Shown: in pieces, positions 17,985 through 28,200 of the stretch
How the letters are laid out: each line of letters starts with the position of its first letter
How positions within the stretch are numbered: the first letter of the stretch is position 1
Notes under the pieces: generated by a model
What the model was told of the DNA's origin: nothing
Database searches by the model: none
What the model saw: only the letters and a program-made list of their open reading frames with translations
Translations under genes and position numbers: made by a program
Origin: Rhodospirillales bacterium
GTDB lineage: Bacteria > Pseudomonadota > Alphaproteobacteria > Micavibrionales > Micavibrionaceae
Direction: 5' to 3'
DNA length: 64,000 bases
Assembly (NCBI GenBank): GCA_020638155.1
Contig: JACKJB010000005.1
Span: 115,228-179,227, forward strand

Positions 17985-18524
17985 TCAGCCGTCGATAAAG
18001 AACGCATCTTTATCGTCTATGTCGTCCCCGGCGCTGGCTTTTTTGGCAAAATAGCGTTTGCAGGCTTCTTTCAGTTCGGTTGTCAGCTCTTTACCGAACG
18101 GGCCGCCATCGCCTTTCATGTCGTTATTCAGGATCAGTTGCAGGGTTTTGTGATTGGCCTTGGCGATTTCCAGGACATCGCGGTCAATTTTTTCGATGGT
18201 TTCAAGGAAGTTCAGCATGATATTGGACATGCTGCCGACCAGGTCATAACCGAACATGGCCGCGTTGGCTTTGAGCTGCATGACCGGACCAGTCAGTTTG
18301 GCAATCGCTTCTTCCTGATTGGAGCTGTCTTTTGCCAGCTCTTCAAGGGCCTGCTCTAATTCTGCGATATAGACTTCCGCCAGCGGCAGGAAATCGACGC
18401 CGTGGTTATCGATCAGTTTTTGCGATTTTGCGATTTTCTTTTCATCAACAGGGCCTATGCCAACCTTGGCCTGGAGCAGGCGGTTGGCTTTGACGATCCG
18501 CACCTCTTTCTTCTCAGAATCCAT
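17985..18524 (-). CDS. helical protein paired with a CheY-like receiver, Hpt-like candidate
   Basis: The protein is 179 residues, nearly all helical and charged. A segment at about 40-75 (FLPLAEVYIAELEQALEELA) precedes a long helix LVGSMSNIMLNFLETIEKIDRDVLEIAKANHKTLQLIL. One His lies on that helix (ANHKT), which would suit a phosphotransfer domain, but the standard Hpt motif is not recognisable. It follows the receiver gene on the same strand with an 11-base gap, so the two are almost certainly one operon. Similar pairs are common in Alphaproteobacteria. The function is inferred only from this pairing. Confidence 0.65.
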   Translation of the reverse strand: MDSEKKEVRIVKANRLLQAKVGIGPVDEKKIAKSQKLIDNHGVDFLPLAEVYIAELEQALEELAKDSSNQEEAIAKLTGPVMQLKANAAMFGYDLVGSMSNIMLNFLETIEKIDRDVLEIAKANHKTLQLILNNDMKGDGGPFGKELTTELKEACKRYFAKKASAGDDIDDKDAFFIDG

Positions 18525-18535
18525 GCATGCCTCAA

Positions 18536-19051
18536 TTAAGCCTGTTTTGTATTCGCGCCGCTTTTATCTTCTTCGCGCTTGAACGGTCCCTTATAATCCG
18601 GGTTGTTACGCCGGCGGCGGTCGGGTCCGAAATAATCAGCACAGTCGATAAAATCGCGTGGTTTGGTAATGACGTAGGCGATCCGCTTTGCAAGGTCATT
18701 GGCCGAAAACGGCTTGACCAGAAATTCGGTTACGCCGGCATCACGGGCTTCGGCGACGCGGTTCATGGCGCTGTAGCCGGTGACCAGGATCACAGGGACC
18801 ATCCGGTTCGGCGACAGGGTGTTGGTCCGGATCTCCCGGGTCAGTTCAATGCCGTTTACGGGTTCCATATGCCAGTCGGCGATAACGATATCCGGGTTGA
18901 ACTTTTTGACTTGTTCATAGCCTTCCTGCCCGTTTTCAGCAGTATAGATTAACCCGACATCCATCGTTTCCAGAACGGATGCAATCAGCTTGCGCATCGG
19001 CGCAGTGTCTTCGACGACCAGTATACTCAGCTTTCTAAAGTCGAACGCCAT
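18536..19051 (-). CDS. CheY-like single-domain response regulator
   Basis: The protein is 171 residues. The receiver domain fills the first ~125: acidic pocket VVEDTAP, phosphoacceptor Asp59 in DIVIADWHMEPVNGIEL, Thr in ILVTGYS and Lys in FLVKPFSANDLA. No DNA-binding output domain follows. The ~45-residue tail contains YFGPDRRRR, a basic motif frequent in alphaproteobacterial receivers of this type, then a charged end. It is likely a phosphorelay shuttle or motility-type regulator in the cytoplasm, co-transcribed with the helical protein downstream. Confidence 0.88.
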   Translation of the reverse strand: MAFDFRKLSILVVEDTAPMRKLIASVLETMDVGLIYTAENGQEGYEQVKKFNPDIVIADWHMEPVNGIELTREIRTNTLSPNRMVPVILVTGYSAMNRVAEARDAGVTEFLVKPFSANDLAKRIAYVITKPRDFIDCADYFGPDRRRRNNPDYKGPFKREEDKSGANTKQA

Positions 19052-19247
19052 ATATTCATCTTTGCTTCAAAGTCCGTACATTTATAGTACGTGTTTACCT
19101 TTAATAATTCCCTTACAAACGCTTAGCTTATAACGCATTTGAAGAAATTATCAATATTAACTAATATTAACCTTTTGGCAGGCCAAGGAAAGGAAAATTT
19201 ACCAAAAATCAGGGGACCCCCCGATAAACGCGATTATAGAGAAATAT

Positions 19248-20045
19248 AAAATAAAAAAAAGCCCCGGTATCTTCTCTCTAAACTTTAAAGCACAGAGCCG
19301 ACAGTAAACTGAAGGCGGGCCATAAAGCGTCAAACAAGAGTTAACACCGGGACCTGTTTTTGGGAAGCATGCTCCTGCAGTCAATACTTTATGGGCAAGG
19401 CGTGTAGCCATTTTTGCGATATATAAGGCCGAAGCCGGATATACGTGCTGCATAAAGCCTGCAGGGGTCATCGCTGATCCTGCTTGCCTGGGAAGGTGGG
19501 GGCGACCCACACTTATCCCGGCGAAGCTGCGAACGAACCCCCGTTCGCGTTGTTTATCGTGGCCGATCTACCACGCACCAGCACCGCTGCAGGCGGTTAC
19601 GGGTCTTTCAGGGCTTTGTCGACGTTTATGGTACAAAGCAGTGGTTCCGATCTGTCCCCTGACGTTTTAGAGTGCGCGACCACTATCAAACGGTTTAACG
19701 TGCGCGACCACGAGCCAGGACTGTTATAGATCGGGAACGTGCGTTTGCCGTCCGCCCCTGTAAGCCACTCCGGAAGCTCTCGTGTCATGAAAAACCGGAC
19801 CCTTAAAAGAAGCAAAGAACAAGTCGATGCGGTTTAAAAACCCTAGTCAATCTGTAGTCACAAAAGTCTTTGGTCCGAAGAACCCGGGCGCTGTACTACG
19901 CACCCTGTCATATAAAGCAGAAAAGATTTCGCTTAACTGCGCGGGCAACCGTGAAGGTCTGATAAGGACTTTCGTGGTTCCTTCCGAAGAAGTCGTGTCC
20001 CGCTGACAATTCGAGGATGCAACGAACCTGGGATGGAGTCGAGTC
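19248..20045 (-). ncRNA. candidate large structured non-coding RNA, unidentified
   Basis: No credible reading frame covers this stretch. On the minus strand it contains many perfect helices: CTTC-TTCG-GAAG near 19982-19991 and GGC-TTCG-GCC near 19428-19437 (UUCG tetraloops form only on this strand), GCGAACG/CGTTCGC at 19530-19549, GCTTTGT/ACAAAGC at 19613-19639, ACCGC/GCGGT, CGTGG/CCACG, GTGGG/CCCAC, CTGCA/TGCAG, and a 10-bp helix with one bulge joining GTTCCCGATCT (about 19738) to AGATCGGAAC (about 19651). A 9-bp helix TCCCGGTGT/ATACCGGGG (19344-19352 with 19262-19270) closes the last domain and is followed by eight Us, like a terminator. I recognise no tmRNA, RNase P, SRP, 6S or self-splicing intron core. 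The 5' end is estimated. Confidence 0.6.
19672..19711 (-). repeat. 12-base direct repeat inside the structured RNA
   Basis: GTGCGCGACCAC occurs at 19672-19683 and again at 19700-19711 (plus-strand reading). Both copies lie inside the loop of the 10-bp bulged helix, which suggests a duplicated loop motif or two binding sites in the RNA. Confidence 0.8.
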
Positions 20046-20083
20046 ATTTTTTCATTTTTTTGTAACTTTTTTTCGTTATACGT

Positions 20084-20114
20084 CTAATTGTTGAAATATT
20101 ATTACAACAATTAG
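20084..20114. repeat. perfect inverted repeat, possible operator
   Basis: CTAATTGTTG (20084-20093) and CAACAATTAG (20105-20114) are perfect inverted arms around an 11-base AT-only spacer. The element lies just upstream of the estimated 5' end of the structured RNA, so it could be a repressor site for that transcript. Confidence 0.6.
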
Positions 20115-20154
20115 CAGCTTCGGATTGTTCGGAAATTCGGACTCGCTCACAACC

Positions 20155-20163
20155 TTATCCACA
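20155..20163 (+). promoter_or_regulatory. consensus DnaA box
   Basis: TTATCCACA matches the strong DnaA box exactly. It lies in an AT-rich stretch with T- and A-runs. Only one such box was found, so this is evidence for DnaA binding at most, not for an origin. Confidence 0.45.
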
Positions 20164-20463
20164 GCTTGTCCCCTTATAAAAAAAATTTTGTGTCGCGATG
20201 GTTTTTGCTGATTTTTTTACGGAATCAACCAGTTAAGGACATAATCCCATGATGGATTTGAGTCTTTTTCATCCGATTTTGATGCCAAAACCGTTTAAAT
20301 CGAGTCGCGATTCGATGCAAATGCCCGGCCCGATAAATCCCGTTTTGTCCCCGGAAAAAGAAAAATGGCGGAAATTATAGGGTTTTCGGGTGTTTTTGTT
20401 TGAAGGGGATTTCCTATATACAAGGATACAGGATGATTCGTCTTAGATGCCTGGAGGTGGGAA

Positions 20464-21969
20464 ATGACAAAAGATTTAATGGAAAACAAGGGCTTAGATG
20501 ATTCGTGTCTGGGCGATTCGGGATTGTTGCGGGAGCTTTCCTATATTGACGGGCGGTGGGTACGGGCCGATTCGGGGGCTGTGTTTGCGGTTTTAAACCC
20601 GGCGGACGGGGGGATGCTGGGTCATGTGCCCGATATGGGGGCTACGGAGGCACAGAAGGCCGTGGAGGCGGCTAAGGCGGCCTTACCTGATTGGCGGGCG
20701 CTCACGGCAAAGCAGCGCAGCGGGCTTTTAAAGGCGTGGTACGGGCTGGTGCTGGATCATGCCGATTCGCTGGCGCGGCTTTTGACGGCGGAGCAGGGCA
20801 AGCCGCTTGCCGAAGCGAAAGGCGAGATTTTATACGGCGCGTCTTTTATCGAATGGTTCGCCGAGGAGGCTAAACGGGTTTACGGGGAGACAATTCCCTC
20901 TCATAAGGCCGATGCGCGGGTGATTGTCACGCGCGAGCCTGTCGGCGTAGTTGCGGCGATTACGCCGTGGAATTTCCCGCATGGGATGATTACCCGTAAA
21001 GTGGCCCCGGCACTGGCAGCGGGCTGCACGGTTGTTCTAAAGCCTGCCGAAGATACGCCGTTATCGGCGCTGGCCCTTGCTGTTCTGGCGGAAAAAGCGG
21101 GGATTCCGCCGGGGGTTTTGAATATTGTCACCGGGTCCAAGGCGATGGCCGCAGAAATCGGCACCGTTTTGACGACGCACCCGGAAGTGCGCAAGGTCTC
21201 TTTTACCGGGTCGACCGCGACAGGGCGGCTTTTGATGAGCCAGGCTGCTGATTCCGTGAAGAAAATATCGCTGGAGCTGGGTGGGAATGCGCCGTTTATC
21301 GTGTTTGACAGCGCCGATCTGGATCTGGCCGTGGCCGGGGCGATGGCCTGTAAGTTCCGCAATGCCGGGCAGACTTGCGTGTGCGCGAACCGTATTTACG
21401 TGCAGGACGGGGTTTATGAAGACTTTGCAGCGCGGCTTGCCGAACAGGTCAGGGCGCTGCAGGTCGGGCCGGGCACCCAGGACGGGGTGCAGATCGGGCC
21501 GCTGATTAACGCGGCAGCGCTTGAAAAAGTGCGGGATCATGTCGCCGATGCGCAGCAAAAAGGCGCGCAAACCGTTTGTGGCGGCGCGCCGCATGAGGCC
21601 GGGCCGCTGTTTTTCGCCCCGACCCTGATGACGGAAATGGATGAAACGATGCGGCTGTGCCGTGAGGAAACATTTGGCCCGGTGGCAGGGCTGTTCCGGT
21701 TTAAAACGGAGGCAGAGGTCATTAAGGCGGCGAATGATACGTCATACGGGCTGGCCTCTTACCTGTATAGCCGGGATTTGGGGCAGGCTTTCCGGGTCTC
21801 CGAAGCGCTGGAATACGGTATGGTCGGGGTGAATGCCCCTGTGTTATCGGCGGAATCGATCCCGTTTGGCGGCATCAAGCAGTCCGGGATCGGCCGCGAA
21901 GGCGGACGCCAGGGAATCGAGGAATTTACCAATTTGAAATATACGCTGATGGGCGGGCTGGCCGGGTAA
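20464..21969 (+). CDS. gabD: NAD(P)-dependent succinate-semialdehyde dehydrogenase
   Basis: The protein is 501 residues. The ATG at 20464 follows a strong GGAGGTGG site, giving about 20 residues more than usual before LLRELSYIDGRWV. Aldehyde dehydrogenase features are EPVGVVAAITPWNFPHGMITRKVAPALAAGCTVVLKPAEDTP, FTGSTATGR, general base Glu271 in LELGGNAPFIVFD and nucleophile Cys305 in NAGQTCVCANRIYV; the end PFGGIKQSGIGREGGRQGIEEF is typical of GabD. It oxidises succinate semialdehyde to succinate in the GABA pathway. Close semialdehyde dehydrogenases cannot be excluded. The upstream region carries the GANTC cluster, which continues into the first codons. Confidence 0.92.
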   Translation: MTKDLMENKGLDDSCLGDSGLLRELSYIDGRWVRADSGAVFAVLNPADGGMLGHVPDMGATEAQKAVEAAKAALPDWRALTAKQRSGLLKAWYGLVLDHADSLARLLTAEQGKPLAEAKGEILYGASFIEWFAEEAKRVYGETIPSHKADARVIVTREPVGVVAAITPWNFPHGMITRKVAPALAAGCTVVLKPAEDTPLSALALAVLAEKAGIPPGVLNIVTGSKAMAAEIGTVLTTHPEVRKVSFTGSTATGRLLMSQAADSVKKISLELGGNAPFIVFDSADLDLAVAGAMACKFRNAGQTCVCANRIYVQDGVYEDFAARLAEQVRALQVGPGTQDGVQIGPLINAAALEKVRDHVADAQQKGAQTVCGGAPHEAGPLFFAPTLMTEMDETMRLCREETFGPVAGLFRFKTEAEVIKAANDTSYGLASYLYSRDLGQAFRVSEALEYGMVGVNAPVLSAESIPFGGIKQSGIGREGGRQGIEEFTNLKYTLMGGLAG

Positions 21970-22151
21970 AAATGGCACTAGCTGACTTCTATATGCAAGA
22001 CAGAAAGATTTCTTTAATTCGCGCTGAATTTCCTGTATAAAACCCCCGCTCAGTACTTTTGTTTTTGCGGGAATAACGGTCTAATGAGGACCCTGGCTGC
22101 GTATGGCCTCTCTCTATTATCAACCCGCCGAAATATTTTTTGTCATAATAT

Positions 22152-22180
22152 TTGACAAGAAGCTTAAGAAAATGTTAAAA
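22152..22180 (+). promoter_or_regulatory. probable promoter of the giant adhesin gene
   Basis: A perfect TTGACA at 22152-22157 is followed after 17 bases by TTAAAA at 22175-22180, a weak -10. The ATG lies about 80 bases further on, behind GAGGAGA. A CtrA box overlaps the spacer and the -10. The 294-base gap 21970-22263 holds nothing else that I can name. Confidence 0.5.
22164..22178 (+). promoter_or_regulatory. perfect CtrA box TTAA-N7-TTAA
   Basis: TTAA (22164-22167), seven bases, TTAA (22175-22178) is the exact CtrA consensus spacing. It overlaps the predicted -10 of the adhesin promoter. Its position between the -35 and -10 elements would allow either activation or repression. Confidence 0.55.
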
Positions 22181-22263
22181 AATTGGACTATCCCGTTAGG
22201 AACTTATTAACTTTTACAGTTACTTTTGCCGCAAAGAGAGACGGCGTTTAGAGGAGAAATATC

Positions 22264-25200
22264 ATGGTATCAAGGACTTGCATCATAGAAAAACCGGTTT
22301 CCGGCGCGAGTGAAACGGTTGATCTGCCGCAGGATGAAGCGACGACATTGTCATTCAATACATCCGATATTCAGGGGATGAAGCTGAGCGACGGCGGTGA
22401 GTTGATGATTACCTTTACCGATGGCGGCAGCCTGACGATCACGAATTTCCGTGATCTGGCCGATCATGATGTGATGCTGACGCTGGCGGACGGCGAGACG
22501 ATCAATTCCCAGTCCTTGTTTGAAACATTGCTGGCCGAGCTGCCGCCGATGCAGGTCAATGCTCCGGCTGCCGGTGACGTTGCCGCTTATGAGATGCAGC
22601 CCGGCGTTAAATATAATGTCGATATGGCCGGCCACCAGCCGGTTGAAGTCAAAGAACAGGACGGCGCTTTGCTGATCGTTCTTGATAATGACGGGACGAT
22701 TATCCTGCAAAACTTCCAGGAAGCCATGGCCTCGGAGAACGCAGCGGAAATCAACCTTGACGGCGAATTCCTGACTTTGCGCGAATTTGCAGACGGCATG
22801 CAGATGGCTGCGGCCATGAGCGAAGAAATGGGCGAAGGGGAAGGAGAGCAGGACGGCTCTTCCGACACGAATATGCGCGATGCCCGCGAAACGGCTGATG
22901 ACCAGCTGGCGGCACTGGCTGAAGATCTTGCCAATATTGAACCTGCTGCCGGCGATGCCGGCGGTAACGGCGCTGCTGCGGGTCGTGGTGGTTACGGCTT
23001 TAACAGCAGCTTTGAGGCGACTTCGATTGACCCGCTTAATGATGTTGGCCCGATTGGTCCGACGGCTCTGAAATACGGTATTCCCGAGTTTAAAGACGAG
23101 GTTTTCCCGCAAGAAACGCAAGCTGCACCGTTTGTGTTGCGTCCGCCGAGCATTGAGGTTAATGGTGGTGTTGATAACGCCTTTGTCAAAGAAGACGGAT
23201 CTGTTTTTGTCCCGATTAAAGCATCTGTTGCCCCGGATACACCGGCAACGGCAGAGCTGACGATCACCGTTACCGGGATCGATCCAAGCTGGGTCGTGAC
23301 CTTTGGTGAAGGATCTTATGATCCGGGTACCGGGACATGGACCTATACGGCCCCTGCCGGGACGATGGATTATGACGGCGGTCTGACCTTTGCGCCGCCT
23401 GCGCAAAGTGATATCGACCTGTCCGGTCTGAAAGCGGTTGCTGAAGTGAACGACCCTGTGTCAGGCCAGACGGCCGAGTCTCCGGAAGATGATTTCGGGA
23501 TTATCGTTGATGCGGTTGCTGACGATCCGTCGATTAAGGCTTCTAATAATGTAACGGACGAAGATACCCCGATTGACGTTGACGTTGTCGGGATACTGGG
23601 CGCTGATGATTTTGACGGGTCCGAGCATATCGATCACTATGAAATCGACAATGTCCCGACCGGCTTTACCTTTAACCAGGGGACGGATCTGGGCGGCGGT
23701 CTCTGGAGCTTTACGCCGGCTGAAATTATCGGCCTGCAAATGACCGCGCCGAAGGATTATTTCGGTACGATTACGCTGGGCGCGACGGTCTTCACGACGG
23801 AAAACCCGGTCAGTGACAGCGAATATGATTTCTCTGATAATGACAACAAAGCGGTCACAGAATTTACCCTGACCTGGAAACCGGTCATCGATCCGCCGAG
23901 CGTTCTTGCGAATAACGGCGTTGATGATGCGCAGGTTAAAGAAGATGGCAGCGTCGATGTGCCGCTGACCGCTTCCCTGAACCCGGTTGATTCCCCGAAT
24001 GCTTACCTGACTGTGACTGTGACCGGTTTTGATCCGGCGTGGGGTACGGTTGTCAATAAAGACGGGATCGGCACGTTCAATCCTGCCGGGACCGAGTGGA
24101 CTTACACGGCGCCTGCCGGTACGGATGTCAGCACGGTCTTTACGTTCAGCCCGAAAGCGCAGAGCGATATCGACCTGAGCGGTCTTGTTGCGACGGCTGT
24201 TGCAACCGAGCCTGTGACCGGGACGACCGCATCTGCGGATGACAGCTTTAACGTGATCGTTGATGCGGTTGCCGATACGCCGGATGTTAAGGCGAGCGGC
24301 GGCAGTGAATTCGAAGGCACCCCGATTGCCATCAATATTTCCGGGATGCTGGGCGCCGATGATTTCGACGGGTCTGAAAGCATCGATCATTACGAAATTT
24401 CAGGGGTCCCGCTGAGCGGGTTTGATTTCGGCGGCGCCGGGACTGATCTTGGCGGCGGCGTCTGGAGCTTTACGCCTGCCGAACTGGCCGGCCTGAAAAT
24501 TTATGCGGCTGATCCTGATTTTGACGGGACGCTGAACCTGACCGCGAAAATCGTGACCATCGATACGCCGACCGACAGCGAATTCGACACGACCGACAAT
24601 ACGGCAGAGGACACGGCACCGTTTACGGTGACATGGCGTCCGGATATCGATCCGCCGAGTATTTCTGTCAATGGCGGTGTCGATAATGCGCAAGTCAAAG
24701 AAGATGGTAGCGTTGATGTTCCGGTTACCGCTTCCCTGAGTTCGAATGCCGAGGCTTCCGAATATCTGACGGTCACTATTACCGGTTTTGATCCTTCATG
24801 GGGCACGGTCGTCAATAAAGACGGCATCGGCAGCTTCAATCCTGCCGGGACCGAGTGGACGATTACGCTTCCGGCCGGTGATGCGCTGAACACGGTGTTT
24901 ACCTTTACGCCGACCGCGCAAAGCGATATCGATTTGAGCGGCCTTGTCGCGACGGCTACGGCAACCGATCCGGTCGAAGGGATCAGTAAATCAGCCGATG
25001 ATGACTTTAACGTGATCGTCGATGCGGTCGCCGATAAACCGGGCATCACAGCCAATGGCGGTACCGAAGAAGAAGGGACGCCGATCGATGTCACGATCGC
25101 CGGCCAGCTGGGCGTCGATAATTTTGACGGGTCCGAGCATATCGATCATTACGAAATCAGTGGTGTTCCTGCGGGCTTTAGCTTTAACAACGGCACGTAT

Positions 25201-28200
25201 GATGCGGTTAAAGATGTCTGGGTCTTAAGCCCGGCCGATCTGACCGGCCTGCAGATTTCCGGTCCTGCCGGTTATGACGGGACGCTGAATCTTACGGCAA
25301 CGGTGTTCAACACCGAGAACCCGGTCAGCGACGGTGAATATGACGGCAGCGATAACGTCAACAGCGCCTCAACCCCGTTCAGCGTTACCTGGACCCCGGA
25401 TATCGATCCGCCGACGATCAAAGTCAATGGCGGTATTGATAACGCGCAGGTTAAAGAAGATCACAGCGTTGATGTGCCGGTTGTTGCAAAACTCAGCGCC
25501 GGGGCGGAAGCATCCGAATATCTGACGGTCACCATCACCGGTTTTGATCCGGCGTGGGGCACGGTTGTCAATAAAGACGGGATCGGCAGCTTCAATCCTG
25601 CCGGGACCGAGTGGACGTACACCGCGCCTGCCGGTACGGATGTCAGCACGGTCTTTACGTTCAGCCCGAAAGCGCAAAGCGATATCGATCTGACCGGCCT
25701 GAAAGCCACGGTTGTTGCGACCGATCCGGTTGAAAACCTGAGTGCTTCTGCTGACGACAGCTTTAACGTGATCGTCGATGCGGTCGCCGATACACCGTCT
25801 ATCGATGCCGATGGCGGCACCAAAGAAGAAGGCCAGCCGATTGACATTAATATCAGCGGCCAGTTGGGCATTGATGATTTTGACGGGTCCGAGCATATCG
25901 ATCACTACGAAATCAGCGGTATCCCGAGCGGCTTTACGCTGAATAACGGGACGTATGATGCGATCAAAAATGTCTGGGTCTTGAGCCCGGCCGATTTGAC
26001 AGGTCTGCAGATCACGCCGAACAATGCGGCTTTTGATGGCAGCCTGACGCTGACAGCGACGATCTTTACGACGGAAAACCCGGTCAGCGACGGTGAGTTT
26101 GACGCAAGCGATAATACCGCGACGGCGTCTGATAAATTCACTGTGACCTGGGAGGACGACGATGAGCCGATCCTGACCCAGCCGGAAACGGTGACGGTTG
26201 ATGAAACCAACCTGTCGCCGACAACATCGATCAGCGATAAAGTCGAAGCGAATTTCGGTGATGACACGCCGGGCAGCTTCTCTGCAAACGATAGTGTTGT
26301 GACCAGCTCTATTCCGCTATTCAGCGAAGGTGAAGCCGTAACCGTTACCCGCGTGGGTAACACCTATACAGGGACGACGACGGGCGGTGAAGATGTCTTT
26401 ACCCTGGTGATCCAGTCTAACGGTAATTACACCTTTACCCTGCTGGGGACGCTCGACCACCCGGTTGACGGTCCGAGCGCGGCGGATCACAACGATCCGA
26501 TCGATATCAGCTTCGGTGTAACCGCAAAAGATAGTGACGGCGATACGGCCGACGGCTTTATTAAAGTCACCGTTCTGGATGACGGGCCGAAAGCGAATAA
26601 CGATGTGAACGATTTCTCTGTTACGAGCGCGAACAAAGATTTCAACATTGTCCTGATGCTCGATGTGTCCGGATCGATGGGCGGCAGCAAACTGGCGCTG
26701 CTGAAATCTTCGGTCTCGAACCTGCTGGGTGATTTCAACGCTTATACGGGCGGCGAGATTAAAGTCCATATCGTTCCGTTCTCGAACAATGCGGGCGCTG
26801 GCGAGACGTTCACTGTTACAGACGGTGCCGGGTTCACGGCGGCGACGACTTACCTGAACGGGCTGAGCGCGAACGGTTCAACGAACTACGAAGCGCCGCT
26901 GCAATCCGCGATCAGCTGGCTGCAGGGGGCAACGGCGAACGATCCGATCTCTGGTGCGGATACTTACAGCTACTTTATCAGTGACGGCGCGCCGAATGTT
27001 TACCTGAACGGTACGACCCCGACCAGTGGCTCTGCTGCGGTTGTTATGGGGCAGATTACCGGGACGGACGGCACGAACGAAGTTGCAACGCTGCAAGGGC
27101 TGAGCACTGAAGTGATCGGCGTCGGCATCGGCGTCGATGCGACGACGCTGGGCCGTCTGAGCATTATCGACAGCAACGGCAGCGCTCTTGACGTTCAAAA
27201 CCCGAGCGACCTTGACGCGGCATTGCAAGGCACGAACCCGCTGGTCGGGATTGCTACCGGTAACGTGATTACCGGGGCGAACCAACTGCCGGGCGGCGCT
27301 GATGTTGAAAGCAAAGACCAGGATACGACCGTTACGCTGGTTTCCTTTGGCGGAACTGACATTGTTGTTGACCCGGTTACGGGTGGCACGATCAACGGTA
27401 CTAACGGTGTGCTGGAGATCTTTGCCGATGGTTCTTATGAGTATAACCTGTTCCCGGGTGTAACCGGCACGCCGGGCAGCACGATCGGCGATGTGTTCGT
27501 TTATACGCTGACCGATGGCGATGGCGATACGGATACGGCGACCCTGACGCTGCGCAGCCAGCTGCCGGACGACCAGCCTGATCCGCAGCCGGAAACTGTC
27601 CGCGTTGATGAGACCGACTTTGGTCCGCTGACGGTTAACGGCGATCTGGCGATTTCCTACGGGAATGATGCGCCGGGTCCGGTGACCCCGGCCGGAGCTT
27701 CGACCTTTAGCTATGGCGGGTCTTACCAGACGACCGTTCTGCGTTCTGACGGGCATGCCGTTACAGTGTCCTTGAGCGGCGATACCTATGTCGGTACGCG
27801 CGCAGGCGACAACAAGGTTGTGTTCGAACTGCAGATCAACACAGACGGCACCTACAGCTTTACCGCTTATGAGAACCTGGATCACAAAGATCCGGCGGAT
27901 CATGACGATACGATCACTCTGAATTTCGGCTATACGGCGGAAGACGGTGACGGTGATACGGCGGACAGCACGATCACGGTTGAATGGGATGATGACGGTC
28001 CGGTCGCCGTTGCTGATAGCAAGGAGATCGAAGACACGACGCCGAGCGTTTCCGGTAACGTCATGAGCAATGATGATATCGGTACAGACTTCACACTCGA
28101 TGGTGTTGTTCGCATCAAATTCGGAACGCAAACGATTAATGTCCCGAATGGCGGCGATGCCACTATCGATGGTGATTACGGGACGCTGGTGATCGACTCT

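Larger units (their letters stand above)
20036..20573. other. cluster of GANTC (CcrM) methylation sites
   Basis: Eleven GANTC sites occur at 20036, 20041, 20140, 20222, 20260, 20302, 20309, 20435, 20500, 20515 and 20569. About two would be expected by chance in this length. In Alphaproteobacteria CcrM methylates GANTC and clusters mark cell-cycle-controlled promoters. Apart from this, 20115-20463 holds only the DnaA box and AT-rich DNA; no gene is visible there. Confidence 0.6.

Noticed and set aside
19085..19175. A CtrA site upstream of the CheY-like gene (two TTAA elements near 19158-19171)
   Set aside because: The two halves are six bases apart instead of seven, in a very AT-rich stretch.
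19199..20047. Four short open frames (66-103 codons) on both strands
   Set aside because: None has a ribosome site or a protein-like composition, and all cross hairpins of the proposed structured RNA.
20036..20313. A chromosomal replication origin
   Set aside because: Only one DnaA box was found, no TTAA-N7-TTAA box is present here, and the usual alphaproteobacterial origin neighbours are absent.
23143..26160. A CRISPR array suggested by regular repetition
   Set aside because: The repeats are ~755-base in-frame coding units without spacers.
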